The translations under genes were made by a program, and so were the position numbers. From NCBI GenBank assembly GCA_002368175.1, contig AP018172.1, positions 3,098,001 to 3,162,000 on the forward strand: 64,000 nt of DNA, read 5' to 3'. The stretch is from Calothrix sp. NIES-2098. Its GTDB lineage: Bacteria; Cyanobacteriota; Cyanobacteriia; Cyanobacteriales; Nostocaceae. The first letter of the stretch is position 1, and each line of letters opens with the position of its first letter. The notes under the pieces are model-generated. The model ran no database searches, was not told the origin of the DNA, and was given only the letters and a program-made list of their open reading frames with translations. Positions 17,442 through 26,106 of this stretch are shown piece by piece.

Positions 17442-18908
17442 ATGCTCAATCAAAATCAAACGCCATTAATAGACGCTTTAAAAGCTTGTGCAACAAGTCC
17501 CCACGCTCCTTTCTATACTCCCGGACATAAGCGCGGACAGGGAATTGCTCAACCTTTGGCTGATTTGCTAGGTAAAGCTGTATTTGGCGTTGATTTAACA
17601 GAGTTAGGAGATTTAGATAATCTGTTTGCACCCCAAGGAGTAATTCAACAGGCGCAACAACTAGCAGCTGAAGCTTTTGGTGCTGCACAAACATGGTTTT
17701 TGGTCAATGGTTCTACCTGTGGTATAGAAGCAGCTATTCTCGCTACTTGTGGCACGGGTGATAAAATTATCCTGCCGCGAAATGTGCATTCTTCTGCGAT
17801 CGCTGGTTTAATTCTTTCCGGTGCGATACCGATTTTTCTCAATCCTGAATATGACGCAGTTTTAGATATTGCCCACAGTATTACACCAACTGCTGTGCAA
17901 GCTGCTCTACAACAGCATCCCGATGCCAAAGCGGTGTTGGCAGTTTATCCCACATATTACGGTGTGTGTGGAGATTTAGCAGCGATCGCTCAAATTACTC
18001 ATCAATACAATATCCCATTACTCGTGGATGAAGCCCACGGCGCACACTTTGCCTTTCATCCCGAATTACCTACCCCAGCCTTAACAGCAGGTGCAGATTT
18101 AACAGTACAATCCATCCACAAAACGCTGGGTGCAATGACGCAAGCTTCCATGCTGCACGTTCAAGGCAACAGGATAAATATTGACTGTGTAACGAAAGCT
18201 TTGCAATTAGTCCAGTCTACCAGCCCCAGTTATGTACTTTTAGCCTCCCTTGATGCTGCGCGTCAGCAAATGGCAATGGATGGCAAGCAGTTAATGTCTC
18301 GGACTTTGCGACTGGCGGATCTAGCCAGAACTAAAATTAGCCAAATTCCTGGATTATCAATTTTAGAGATTCCCCACAGTCAAACACCTGGCTTTGTAGC
18401 TTTGGATAGAACACGCCTCACTGTCACCGTTTCTGGCTTAGGTTTAACCGGATTTGAGGCTGAGGAAATCTTGGATGAAAAATTAGGCGTTACGGCTGAA
18501 TTTTCATCGCTGCAACATCTCACATTTATTATTAGTCTCGGCAATATCCAAGCTGATATTGAGCAATTAATTCAAGGTTTTACTACCTTGGTTGAGATCG
18601 CCCCACCCCCAGATGAAAAAAACAAGCTAATTTTATGGGATGATACTTTTAATCTGGGTCATACTGTGCAAATTTCTCCCCGTGAAGCTTTTTTCACACC
18701 TACAGAAACTTTACCTCTAGAAAAAACGAGCGATCGCATCTGTGCAGAAATCGTCTGTCCCTATCCCCCAGGAATACCCGTGTTAATGCCGGGAGAATTA
18801 ATTACCAAACCTGCAATTGAATATTTGCGATACATCCAAGCCAGAGGTGGATTGATTACTGGTTGCCAAGATTTCAGCCTCACATCCCTGAAAGTTCTCA
18901 AATTGTAG
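17442..18908 (+). CDS. Orn/Lys/Arg decarboxylase-family PLP enzyme
   Basis: 488 residues, the usual size of the short cyanobacterial/Gram-positive members of this group. Family motifs are present in order: FYTPGHKRGQG, FLVNGSTCG, VYPTYYGVCGD, LVDEAHGAHFAFH and SIHKTLGAMTQASM. The Lys in SIHKTLGA is the predicted pyridoxal-phosphate Schiff-base residue, and the Asp in VDEAHGAH contacts the PLP nitrogen. The enzyme decarboxylates a basic amino acid, giving a polyamine precursor such as agmatine, putrescine or cadaverine. Substrate cannot be told from the sequence alone. The C-terminal region (EIVCPYPPGIPVLMPGE) is typical. Confidence 0.9.
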   Translation: MLNQNQTPLIDALKACATSPHAPFYTPGHKRGQGIAQPLADLLGKAVFGVDLTELGDLDNLFAPQGVIQQAQQLAAEAFGAAQTWFLVNGSTCGIEAAILATCGTGDKIILPRNVHSSAIAGLILSGAIPIFLNPEYDAVLDIAHSITPTAVQAALQQHPDAKAVLAVYPTYYGVCGDLAAIAQITHQYNIPLLVDEAHGAHFAFHPELPTPALTAGADLTVQSIHKTLGAMTQASMLHVQGNRINIDCVTKALQLVQSTSPSYVLLASLDAARQQMAMDGKQLMSRTLRLADLARTKISQIPGLSILEIPHSQTPGFVALDRTRLTVTVSGLGLTGFEAEEILDEKLGVTAEFSSLQHLTFIISLGNIQADIEQLIQGFTTLVEIAPPPDEKNKLILWDDTFNLGHTVQISPREAFFTPTETLPLEKTSDRICAEIVCPYPPGIPVLMPGELITKPAIEYLRYIQARGGLITGCQDFSLTSLKVLKL

Positions 18909-18922
18909 AGACGTTACTTTAT

Positions 18923-19024
18923 GACTTACGCAAGTGTCTAGTGATTTAAGTTGAGACTTGTGGACTATAGACTATTGACTGTTGACCACTCTAACCTTTA
19001 TTTAGTATGCCAATTGCGTAAGTC
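18923..19024. repeat. Small inverted-repeat element with GACTTACGCAA ends
   Basis: GACTTACGCAA at 18923-18933 is the exact reverse complement of TTGCGTAAGTC at 19014-19024, enclosing about 80 bases that contain heptamer-like GACTATTGACTGTTGAC repeats. No ORF is present. It separates the decarboxylase gene from the MDR dehydrogenase gene. Confidence 0.6.
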
Positions 19025-19106
19025 CTAATGATTGTACGAGTAGATTTAACGCACACATTATAGATATTGCCAACAAGTTTTGTGATTTTCACCTAGGAGA
19101 AATTTT

Positions 19107-20120
19107 ATGAAGGCTTACGAACTTACAAATAATACGGGAATTGATGCACTCACATTAGTCGATCGCCCCGAACCTAAACCTAATTGTGGGCAAGTTTTGA
19201 TTCGAGTGAGAGCTACATCTCTAAATTACCGCGATTTGTTGGTTGCAGAGGGAGCCTATGGTTCGGGAGTCAAATATCCCCTCATCCCCATGTCTGACGG
19301 TGCGGGAGAAGTGGTGGCGGTAGGGGAAGGCGTGACACGAGTAAAAGTAGGCGATCGCGTAGCTGGTACTTTCTTCCAAGACTGGATTGCTGGCTCTTTA
19401 ACTAGAGAATCGATGAAGTCTGATTTAGGCGGCGCTATCGATGGAATGTTAGCTGAGTATGTTGTTTTACACCAAGATGGCTTGGTAATTTTGCCCGATC
19501 ATCTATCCTACGTACAAGGTGCAACTTTACCCTGTGCAGCCGTCACAGCTTGGCACGCACTCGTGAGCAAAGGTAACATTACTGAAGGTAACACTGTATT
19601 ATTGCTCGGTACAGGTGGAGTATCTACTTTTGCGCTATTATTTGCGAAGTTATACGGTGCTAGAGTAATTATCACTTCTAGCAGCGATGAAAAATTGGCA
19701 AAAGCTCAAGATTTAGGTGCAGACGAAACAATTAATTATAAATTAACGCCAGATTGGGAAAAGAAAGTCTACGAACTGACTAATCGCACAGGTGTAGATC
19801 ATGTAGTAGAAGTAGGCGGTACGGGTACGCTAGCGAAATCTTTGCAAGCAGTCAGAATTGGCGGACGTGTCAGCTTAATTGGTGTGTTATCAGGCAGAGG
19901 AGATGCGATTGACCCCATGCCAATACTCTTCAAGAGTATAACTCTTCAAGGCATTTATGTAGGCAGTCGCAAGATGTTTGAGGCGATGAATCACGCCATT
20001 CAAGAGAATAAATTGCAGCCAGTTATTGATAGAGTTTTTCCATTTTCTCAAGCACAAGCAGCATTCAGATATCTCAAAAGTGGCGCGCACTTTGGCAAAG
20101 TAGCGATTGAAATTGATTGA
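19107..20120 (+). CDS. MDR-family alcohol dehydrogenase/quinone reductase
   Basis: 337 residues of the medium-chain dehydrogenase/reductase superfamily. The catalytic N-domain begins MKAYELTNNTGIDALTL with the LNYRDLLVAEG segment, and the NAD(P) site is LLLGTGGVSTFALLFAKLYG (about residues 167-190). The usual catalytic-zinc Cys near residue 40 and the structural-zinc cysteines are not visible, which fits a zinc-independent reductase such as a quinone or enoyl reductase. AGGAGA at 19095-19100 lies at proper distance from the ATG. Substrate is unknown. The gene is convergent with the lipoprotein gene at 20207. Confidence 0.88.
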   Translation: MKAYELTNNTGIDALTLVDRPEPKPNCGQVLIRVRATSLNYRDLLVAEGAYGSGVKYPLIPMSDGAGEVVAVGEGVTRVKVGDRVAGTFFQDWIAGSLTRESMKSDLGGAIDGMLAEYVVLHQDGLVILPDHLSYVQGATLPCAAVTAWHALVSKGNITEGNTVLLLGTGGVSTFALLFAKLYGARVIITSSSDEKLAKAQDLGADETINYKLTPDWEKKVYELTNRTGVDHVVEVGGTGTLAKSLQAVRIGGRVSLIGVLSGRGDAIDPMPILFKSITLQGIYVGSRKMFEAMNHAIQENKLQPVIDRVFPFSQAQAAFRYLKSGAHFGKVAIEID

Positions 20121-20206
20121 ACTTCTAGGTAATTAATAGTAGGCATGACTTACCAAAAACGGGATATGGTGGTAATGCCTACCCTACTAACTGAAGCTCC
20201 TAATTG

Positions 20207-21082
20207 CTATTGCACATTCACCAAAAAATTAGCAGTAACAATTTGGCCATTACGATTAAATTGTCCCCAAAGTTTATAGTCTCCCGGTTTTGGGAAACTA
20301 GTTATAAAATGAACTTCTCCATCTGGCGTATCTTTCATAGCATGAGCATGAATATAGTCTGCTCTGGTTAATGGCGATGTGCGTTTGATAATCACTAAAT
20401 GTCCTCTTTCACCTAAATAAGGCTGCAAATCTTTAATTGGTTGCTTAGTAGCAGTATCTTGTAAATTAAAAATAACGTGGACTTCTTGCCCAGCTTTCAA
20501 CGTAGGTTGAGAAAATTTGAGATTAGCTTGAGTATTACCAAAAGTATTACTGGTAGAAAAGTCAATTTTGGGCGTATTAGGTGCTTCACCTGGAACTTTT
20601 GCTGTTAATAAGGAAACTTGTTCGGCTTTTCCTGCTGGTTTGTAATCAATAAAAAGGGTGTAATTACCAGGATGGGGAAAATTATTTTGGACTTCAAAGC
20701 GTCCATTACCTTTGTAGGTAGGATGAATATGATTAAAGCTATCGAGAGTATCGCTAACAATAATGAGATGCATTAATTGTTCTTGGAATTTATCAAAATT
20801 AGCGATCGCTTTCCCATTCTTGTCTTGAACATCAATTATTAATGGTACAGGAGTTTTGGGCGCGATCGCTCCCTTTACAGTTAGCTTGGCAATAGCCGTA
20901 GGTTCTGACTCTGCTTGTCCGCTATGATGCTCGTGACTATTTGCAGCCCCGTCCATTTGATGGTGTTCCTGAGCAACAGCAGAACCAGAGGTTGATTGTT
21001 CGCTAGATTTAAATTGTGATGCGCAACCTTGAGTTAAGAAAAGAGTGGAAGTAATAGCAAGTGCAGTAAATAACAGCTTCAT
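20207..21082 (-). CDS. His-rich lipoprotein
   Basis: 291 residues. A lipoprotein signal is clear: a basic start, a hydrophobic core and the lipobox LTQGC, with Cys19 the predicted lipidated residue. Next comes a His/Met-rich linker (EHHQMDGAANSHEHHSG) that could bind Cu or another soft metal. Two beta-rich modules follow (about 65-170 and 175-291), each with a HLIIV or HLVII strand and closing PHPGNYTLFIDYKP or PKPGDYKLWGQF, so the protein looks internally duplicated. It is probably anchored in the periplasm. Metal binding is inferred from composition only. No named family was recognised with certainty. Confidence 0.72.
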   Translation of the reverse strand: MKLLFTALAITSTLFLTQGCASQFKSSEQSTSGSAVAQEHHQMDGAANSHEHHSGQAESEPTAIAKLTVKGAIAPKTPVPLIIDVQDKNGKAIANFDKFQEQLMHLIIVSDTLDSFNHIHPTYKGNGRFEVQNNFPHPGNYTLFIDYKPAGKAEQVSLLTAKVPGEAPNTPKIDFSTSNTFGNTQANLKFSQPTLKAGQEVHVIFNLQDTATKQPIKDLQPYLGERGHLVIIKRTSPLTRADYIHAHAMKDTPDGEVHFITSFPKPGDYKLWGQFNRNGQIVTANFLVNVQ

Positions 21083-21168
21083 TTTGTTTAAATTAATTCA
21101 CAACAAACGAGCGATTCTCGATGAGAAAATCTGCTTGTAAAGAATACCACTTATAAGTAGAAATCTAG

Positions 21169-23082
21169 CTAATTTACAGACAGCATTTGACCTGTACGCA
21201 ACCAAATTGCTAATTCTGCTGGTGGTTGAACTTGCTCTAAATAACTTCTTAGTTGTTCTCCTTCAAGAATTTCTGTGCGTAGTAAGTCTTGAGTCATTTC
21301 TTCCAATAAAGAACGATTTATCTCTAAAATGCGTAAGGCGATATGATGTGCCCCGTCTATAATATCTTTCACTTCTTGGTCGATTGTTTCCGCTACTTTT
21401 TCACTGACAGCGCGACGCGGATTAGAAAATCCATCGAGAAATTGCTGCTGTACTTTTTCTAAAGCTACAGGCCCTAATTTTTGACTCATCCCATAAAGAG
21501 TGACTATGCGTTCGGCTAAATCTGTGGCTTTTTGAATATCATCACTAGCTCCAGTAGAAATTTTACCGATAAAAATCTCCTCAGCTGAACGTCCTGCAAG
21601 TAAAGTGGCAATTCGACCGCGAATTTCATCTTCTGCCATTAAAAAGCGGTCTTCTTCTGGTAACTGCAAAGTATATCCCAAAGCTCCCACACCACGGGGA
21701 ACAATCGAAATTTTCTCAACTTTACCAGCCCCAGGCATTAAGGCTGCTACAACAGCATGACCTGCTTCGTGATAAGCAACGGTTCTTTTCTCCATCTCGT
21801 TGAGGACGCGGGATTTTTTTTGCAACCCCGCAATCACTCGTTCAATGGCTTCATTAAAATCAGTCATCTTGACGGCTTCCCGATTATGACGGGCTGCAAG
21901 TAAAGCAGCTTCATTCACCAAATTAGCTAAATCTGCGCCTGCAAATCCCGGCGTGCGGGTGGCTATAGCTCCTAAATCTACATCTGCTGCTAAGTTGACT
22001 CCTTTGACATGGACTTTGAGAATTGCTTCCCGTCCCTGTTTATCTGGTCGGTCTACGGCTATTTGGCGGTCAAAGCGACCAGGGCGGCGTAAAGCCGGAT
22101 CTAAAACCTCTGGACGGTTAGTTGCAGCGAGGATAATCACCCCAGTATTGGCTTCAAATCCATCCATTTCCGTCAAAAGTTGGTTGAGAGTTTGCTCTCG
22201 TTCATCATTCCCGCCCATATTCGGCCCGCCGCCAGCGCGAGATTTACCTAAAGCATCTAATTCATCGATAAAGACGATGCAAGGAGCTTGTTTTTTGGCT
22301 TGTTGAAATAAATCTCGTACTCGTGCTGCACCAACACCAACAAACAACTCAATAAACTCAGAGCCGGAGATACTAAAAAATGGTACTCCTGCTTCTCCGG
22401 CTACAGCCTTCGCCAACAGAGTTTTACCTGTTCCGGGTGCGCCAATTAACAACACGCCTTTGGGGATTTTGGCTCCAATGCGAGTATATTTGGCAGAATT
22501 TTTGAGAAACTCGACAATTTCTTCTAGTTCTTCTTTGGCTTCGTCGATACCAGCGACATCAGCAAATGTCACCCCAGTGTCACCTTCAGCATAAATGCGA
22601 GCTTGACTTTTGCCAACTGTGAGTGCTGCACCAGCGCCAGCTTGAGCGCGGTTTAAGAGAAAGCTCCAAAGAGCAATAAAAATCAATGGTGGAATCACCC
22701 AGCCGAGGATGGTAGCTAAAATGCTACCGCCATCGGGTGGTTTGGCTCCAAATTCCACATTTTTATCTTCCAGTAACTTTGGTAAGTTCTGGTCATTGGG
22801 TATGGGTGTGGTGACATACAATTTTGGCCGAGATTGCTGATTTTGTGGCTGCTCTGCCTTTTGGGTATACTCAATCTGGTTTTCACCCACCAAAACCTTA
22901 CTAACTTTGCCTTCTTTGACATCTTTGAGAAATTGGCTGTAGAGAACCTCAGTTTTTGAGGGACGTATTCCCGGAGCAATAAAAAAGTGCAGCAACAGCC
23001 AGAAAAATAGGAGCATCAGCAAACTACCGCCAAAATGATGCGGATTTGGGGCCTTGGGTTTGCCATCTTTTTCCACAGGCAT
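21169..23082 (-). CDS. ftsH: ATP-dependent zinc metalloprotease FtsH
   Basis: 637 residues. Two transmembrane helices (about 18-37 and 122-143) flank a short lumenal or periplasmic domain. The AAA+ module has Walker A GAPGTGKT, Walker B IVFIDELDALGKSR, and the second-region-of-homology arginines in RRPGRFDRQI. The protease zinc site is HEAGH, with the downstream Asp ligand in the SDDIQKATDLA region. FtsH forms hexamers that pull membrane proteins out of the bilayer and degrade them. Cyanobacteria have several FtsH proteins; the DELDALGKSR form differs from the DEIDAVGRQR usual in thylakoid PSII-repair subunits, so this may belong to the other clade. That clade assignment is from memory and tentative. 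Confidence 0.95.
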   Translation of the reverse strand: MPVEKDGKPKAPNPHHFGGSLLMLLFFWLLLHFFIAPGIRPSKTEVLYSQFLKDVKEGKVSKVLVGENQIEYTQKAEQPQNQQSRPKLYVTTPIPNDQNLPKLLEDKNVEFGAKPPDGGSILATILGWVIPPLIFIALWSFLLNRAQAGAGAALTVGKSQARIYAEGDTGVTFADVAGIDEAKEELEEIVEFLKNSAKYTRIGAKIPKGVLLIGAPGTGKTLLAKAVAGEAGVPFFSISGSEFIELFVGVGAARVRDLFQQAKKQAPCIVFIDELDALGKSRAGGGPNMGGNDEREQTLNQLLTEMDGFEANTGVIILAATNRPEVLDPALRRPGRFDRQIAVDRPDKQGREAILKVHVKGVNLAADVDLGAIATRTPGFAGADLANLVNEAALLAARHNREAVKMTDFNEAIERVIAGLQKKSRVLNEMEKRTVAYHEAGHAVVAALMPGAGKVEKISIVPRGVGALGYTLQLPEEDRFLMAEDEIRGRIATLLAGRSAEEIFIGKISTGASDDIQKATDLAERIVTLYGMSQKLGPVALEKVQQQFLDGFSNPRRAVSEKVAETIDQEVKDIIDGAHHIALRILEINRSLLEEMTQDLLRTEILEGEQLRSYLEQVQPPAELAIWLRTGQMLSVN

Positions 23083-23583
23083 AGTGATTCTCCAAACTTG
23101 GCTAATTCAGCTGCGATCGCATCTTAACTATAGTCCTTGCCATAGAAGCATAGCTTGAGCAACCAACTACCTCTGCGACCTTCCTCATTTTATTGTTACA
23201 GGCTTTCAAGCCCTTTCCATATTTTGCTGAAGGCGAGGATCTAGAATCGGTAATTAAAGGTGTAGAATTTGTGCGCCGGATGAACGCCCATATCGCAGAT
23301 ATCTCATAAGCAGTAATTCCCGGCCAACAGTGCGATCGCGCGAAGAGATTATCCGATCGTGCCTCATACAGTAATAAAATAGGTTCAAAGAATGACCCAA
23401 TGGTGTTCAATCATCTTATCAAGGCGATCGCCTTCAGTGAGAGTTTGCATCATTGCGTTATCAGCTCTATTCTGTCAGAGCATCAAGTTTAGCCAGTATT
23501 TTTATTGTGAGTTAAGCTGATACAGTTTAAGTTTCGTGTGCTTTAGAACTCGACCTGAAAGCATTCTTATTAGATTATGAAGA
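23083..23583. other. Intergenic region with a possible gene remnant
   Basis: About 500 bases between ftsH and the hydroxylase-SDR gene. On the plus strand a 45-codon stretch between in-frame stops (about 23152-23309) reads EGEDLESVIKGVEFVRRMNA near its end and then stops; it has no credible start. This may be a relic of a lost gene. A minus-strand frame of 102 codons covers the same DNA but has no recognisable features. GCGATCGC-type sites occur at 23112 and 23333. Confidence 0.35.
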
Positions 23584-24852
23584 ATGGTTACAAAAAACGA
23601 GTACAGCAAAATCACGATGAATATGTTAGCTATTAACTTGGCTGGAATTGAGGAAAAATTACAGATTAATTGGGATTTAGTAAATACCTGCTTACAGTTT
23701 GCTACTTGGGGATTATTCTCGCTATTGCTGGCTGAGGTAGTGAGAGATAGCTATCATGCGTTGTGTCACCAGTTTAGTTGGCTGGGAAAATGGCACAACA
23801 AGCACCACCAGGCCTATCGCCGCGATTTATCGGTAGTTTCCTTGAAAATTTATCAAGAGTCCCAGTTGTACAACGATATTATTGAGTCGAGTATCCTGGT
23901 GACAATCTTGACAATAGTTGCTTTGTTACTCAACCAAATGGGCTTGTGGCTGGGAGTAGCCTATGCTTGTACCTTCTTATATGGTGCGTCCCGACGATAT
24001 TTTTTAGGGAAAATCGACACAGATTATACTCATCTCCCCGGCCCATTAGAAACGATTCCCTCGGTTTGGTGGGTGAATCGGTCTTATCACTGGCGACATC
24101 ATTTTGATGATGTCAACGCCTACTATAGCGGTGTATTTCCCTTAGTGGATACCATATTGGGCACAGGACTTTCCCTCAAGGGTAAAACCGTAGCTTTAAC
24201 TGGTGCTTCTGGTGCTTTAGGGCAAGCATTAGCAGGTGAACTGCTCAAGCATAATGCTAAGGTAGTCGCATTAACTACTCACCCAGAAAAATTACAGGCA
24301 CAAGATAAAGTAGCGATAGTTTCGTGGGAATTAGGTAATGAAGCAGATTTGAAAAATAGTTTAGAGAAAGTTGATATTTTGATTCTCAATCACGGAATTA
24401 ATGTCTATGGTAGCCGCACACCAGAGTCCATTAATTCTTCTTATGAAGTCAATACTTTTTCGACGTTGCGATTGATGGATATATTTTTAACAACTGTGAC
24501 AGGGCCTCAATCAAAAGCAACTAAAGAAATCTGGGTTAATACATCTGAAGCTGAGGTATCTCCAGCATTAAGTCCCCTTTATGAGCTGAGCAAACGCGCC
24601 TTGGGGGATATTGTGACGCTCAAGCGCTTAAATGGGGATTGTATAATTCGCAAGCTAATCCTGGGGCCTTTTAAGAGCCAACTGAATCCTTACGGTGTTA
24701 TGTCAGCACAGCAAGTAGCTCGTGCCATTCTGTTTTTCGCACAGCGAGATTTTCGCAATATTATTGTGACAATCAATCCTTTGACATACCTGCTTTTTCC
24801 TATCAAAGAAACTAGCACCTGGCTTTACTATCGAATTTTTAGTAAGAAATAG
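23584..24852 (+). CDS. Bifunctional fatty acid hydroxylase (sterol desaturase)-like / SDR fusion
   Basis: 422 residues. The N-terminal half (to about 205) is an integral-membrane hydroxylase-type domain with His clusters HALCH, HNKHH and YHWRHHFDD, the diiron ligands of the fatty acid hydroxylase superfamily, with hydrophobic helices around residues 30-50 and 95-130. The C-terminal half (about 208-400) is a short-chain dehydrogenase: nucleotide site TGASGALGQALAG, NHGIN and an active-site YELSK. The fused order suggests hydroxylation of a lipid followed by oxidation or reduction at the same position. Substrate is unknown. It lies 2.4 kb from hetI and 4.7 kb from the hgl operon, so a link to glycolipids is conceivable but unproved. 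Confidence 0.8.
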   Translation: MVTKNEYSKITMNMLAINLAGIEEKLQINWDLVNTCLQFATWGLFSLLLAEVVRDSYHALCHQFSWLGKWHNKHHQAYRRDLSVVSLKIYQESQLYNDIIESSILVTILTIVALLLNQMGLWLGVAYACTFLYGASRRYFLGKIDTDYTHLPGPLETIPSVWWVNRSYHWRHHFDDVNAYYSGVFPLVDTILGTGLSLKGKTVALTGASGALGQALAGELLKHNAKVVALTTHPEKLQAQDKVAIVSWELGNEADLKNSLEKVDILILNHGINVYGSRTPESINSSYEVNTFSTLRLMDIFLTTVTGPQSKATKEIWVNTSEAEVSPALSPLYELSKRALGDIVTLKRLNGDCIIRKLILGPFKSQLNPYGVMSAQQVARAILFFAQRDFRNIIVTINPLTYLLFPIKETSTWLYYRIFSKK

Positions 24853-25209
24853 GGCATGGGAAGAAGCAGAGGGGCAGGGAGCAGGGGGCAGAGGGAAAAA
24901 GCTCTCGTCTGTGATTCCTTATCTCCCTTGTCCTTTTTCACGCATAGCACATTCACTAGGACTCCTTCTGCCCTGTGCCCTCTGCCTTTTTTCAATCAAC
25001 TACACAAGTTATCAACGGATCTCAGTGCCTTAAAAGGCTGAAATACTGACTATGAGTTATTGTCGGGTTTGAGCAAATGAAGAGCTTAACTACAAGCAGT
25101 ATTTGCTAATTGATTCACCAATTTTAGACACAGCATCCTATTGGCACTCGCTAAGTTTGACAGAACAGAGTGCCAATTTATGGCTCAGGTAAGGTAATTT
25201 ACTCTGATT
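24853..25209. other. Intergenic region with a hairpin near the rpaA 3' end
   Basis: It begins with a G/A-rich low-complexity stretch. A nine-base perfect stem (TTGGCACTC at 25141-25149, GAGTGCCAA at 25168-25176) with an 18-base loop lies 34 bases past the rpaA stop. No T-run follows, so termination by it is uncertain. No gene is seen. Confidence 0.4.
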
Positions 25210-25953
25210 TCACTCAACAACTGATGTTGAAGCGCCTTCAGCGGATGGAGGTAGGCTAGGTAATTCTAGACAATAACCAGCACCGTAAACTGTCTTGATA
25301 TAGCGGGGATGGCGGGGATCTGGTTCGAGTTTAGTTCTCAGGTGGCGAATATGTACTCGAATCGTTTCAATGTCATCATCTGGGTCATAGCCCCAAACTT
25401 CCCGCAGGATTTCGCTAGGAGAAACTGTCTGTCCGTGGCGTTGGAGTAAGCAATGAAGTAACTCAAATTCCAAGTGCGTCAGTTTCACTGTTTCATGGAA
25501 CCAAATTGCCTCAAATCTTTCAGGAACGAGGGTCAGAGGCCCATAGTTAAGAATCTCACTGTGCTTTGCTGCTTGAGGAATACGGTCAGTGCGTCGCAAT
25601 AGAGCCCGCACTCGTGCCAGCATTTCTTCAACTTCAAAGGGTTTGGTCAGATAGTCGTCTGCCCCGGCATTAAAACCTTCCACTTTATCTTGTGTTTGGC
25701 TTAAAGCCGTCAACATTAACACGGGAATCTCAGCTGTGCGCTCATCCCGACGCAAGCGTTGACAAACGGTAAATCCATCGACTCTTGGCAACATCAAATC
25801 GAGCATGATCAAGTCTGGTTGTAGCTGGAGAGCTAGCGCCTGACCTTTGATCCCGTCTTCTGCTTGACTAACATCGTAGCCAGCCATTTCCAAGTTGACG
25901 GCAACGAGTTCTGAAATTGCTGGGTCATCGTCTATGACAAGAATCCTCGGCAT
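25210..25953 (-). CDS. rpaA: Response regulator RpaA
   Basis: 247 residues of the OmpR/PhoB type. The receiver domain (1-120) has acidic residues IDDD, phospho-acceptor Asp in IMLDLMLPRVDG, Thr in MLTAL and Lys in TKPFE. The linker and winged-helix domain include HSEILNYGPLTLVPERFEAI, HLEFELLHCLLQ, WGYDPDDDIETIRVHIRHLR and YIKTVYGAGYCLELP. This agrees over long stretches with RpaA, the master regulator of circadian output that is phosphorylated by SasA and also affects phycobilisome association. It is a single gene, transcribed away from the YheT-type hydrolase gene. No sasA is in the window. The N-terminal MPRILVIDDD start is typical. Confidence 0.93.
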   Translation of the reverse strand: MPRILVIDDDPAISELVAVNLEMAGYDVSQAEDGIKGQALALQLQPDLIMLDLMLPRVDGFTVCQRLRRDERTAEIPVLMLTALSQTQDKVEGFNAGADDYLTKPFEVEEMLARVRALLRRTDRIPQAAKHSEILNYGPLTLVPERFEAIWFHETVKLTHLEFELLHCLLQRHGQTVSPSEILREVWGYDPDDDIETIRVHIRHLRTKLEPDPRHPRYIKTVYGAGYCLELPSLPPSAEGASTSVVE

Positions 25954-26106
25954 TCTAAAAAATTATTACTACTTATTAAGGATAGATAAGAACCTTTGGT
26001 AGATACAAAGATTGCTGTCTTGATTATAAAAAAGATTTTAAATCTAACATAAACCTTAAGATAACAGCATTGAGAAATCTTTCTTAGAGTACACGAAATT
26101 CTTTAT

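Noticed and set aside
23102..23410. 102-codon minus-strand ORF after ftsH
   Set aside because: No recognisable motif, odd composition, and it covers the possible gene remnant on the other strand. Probably chance.
24856..25041. 61-codon plus-strand ORF after the hydroxylase-SDR gene
   Set aside because: Composition comes from GGGAGCAGGGGGCAGAGGG-type low-complexity DNA. No coding evidence.
25210..25953. RpaB as an alternative name for the OmpR-type regulator
   Set aside because: The DPDDDIETIRVHIRHLR and LTLVPERFEAI stretches match RpaA better as recalled.
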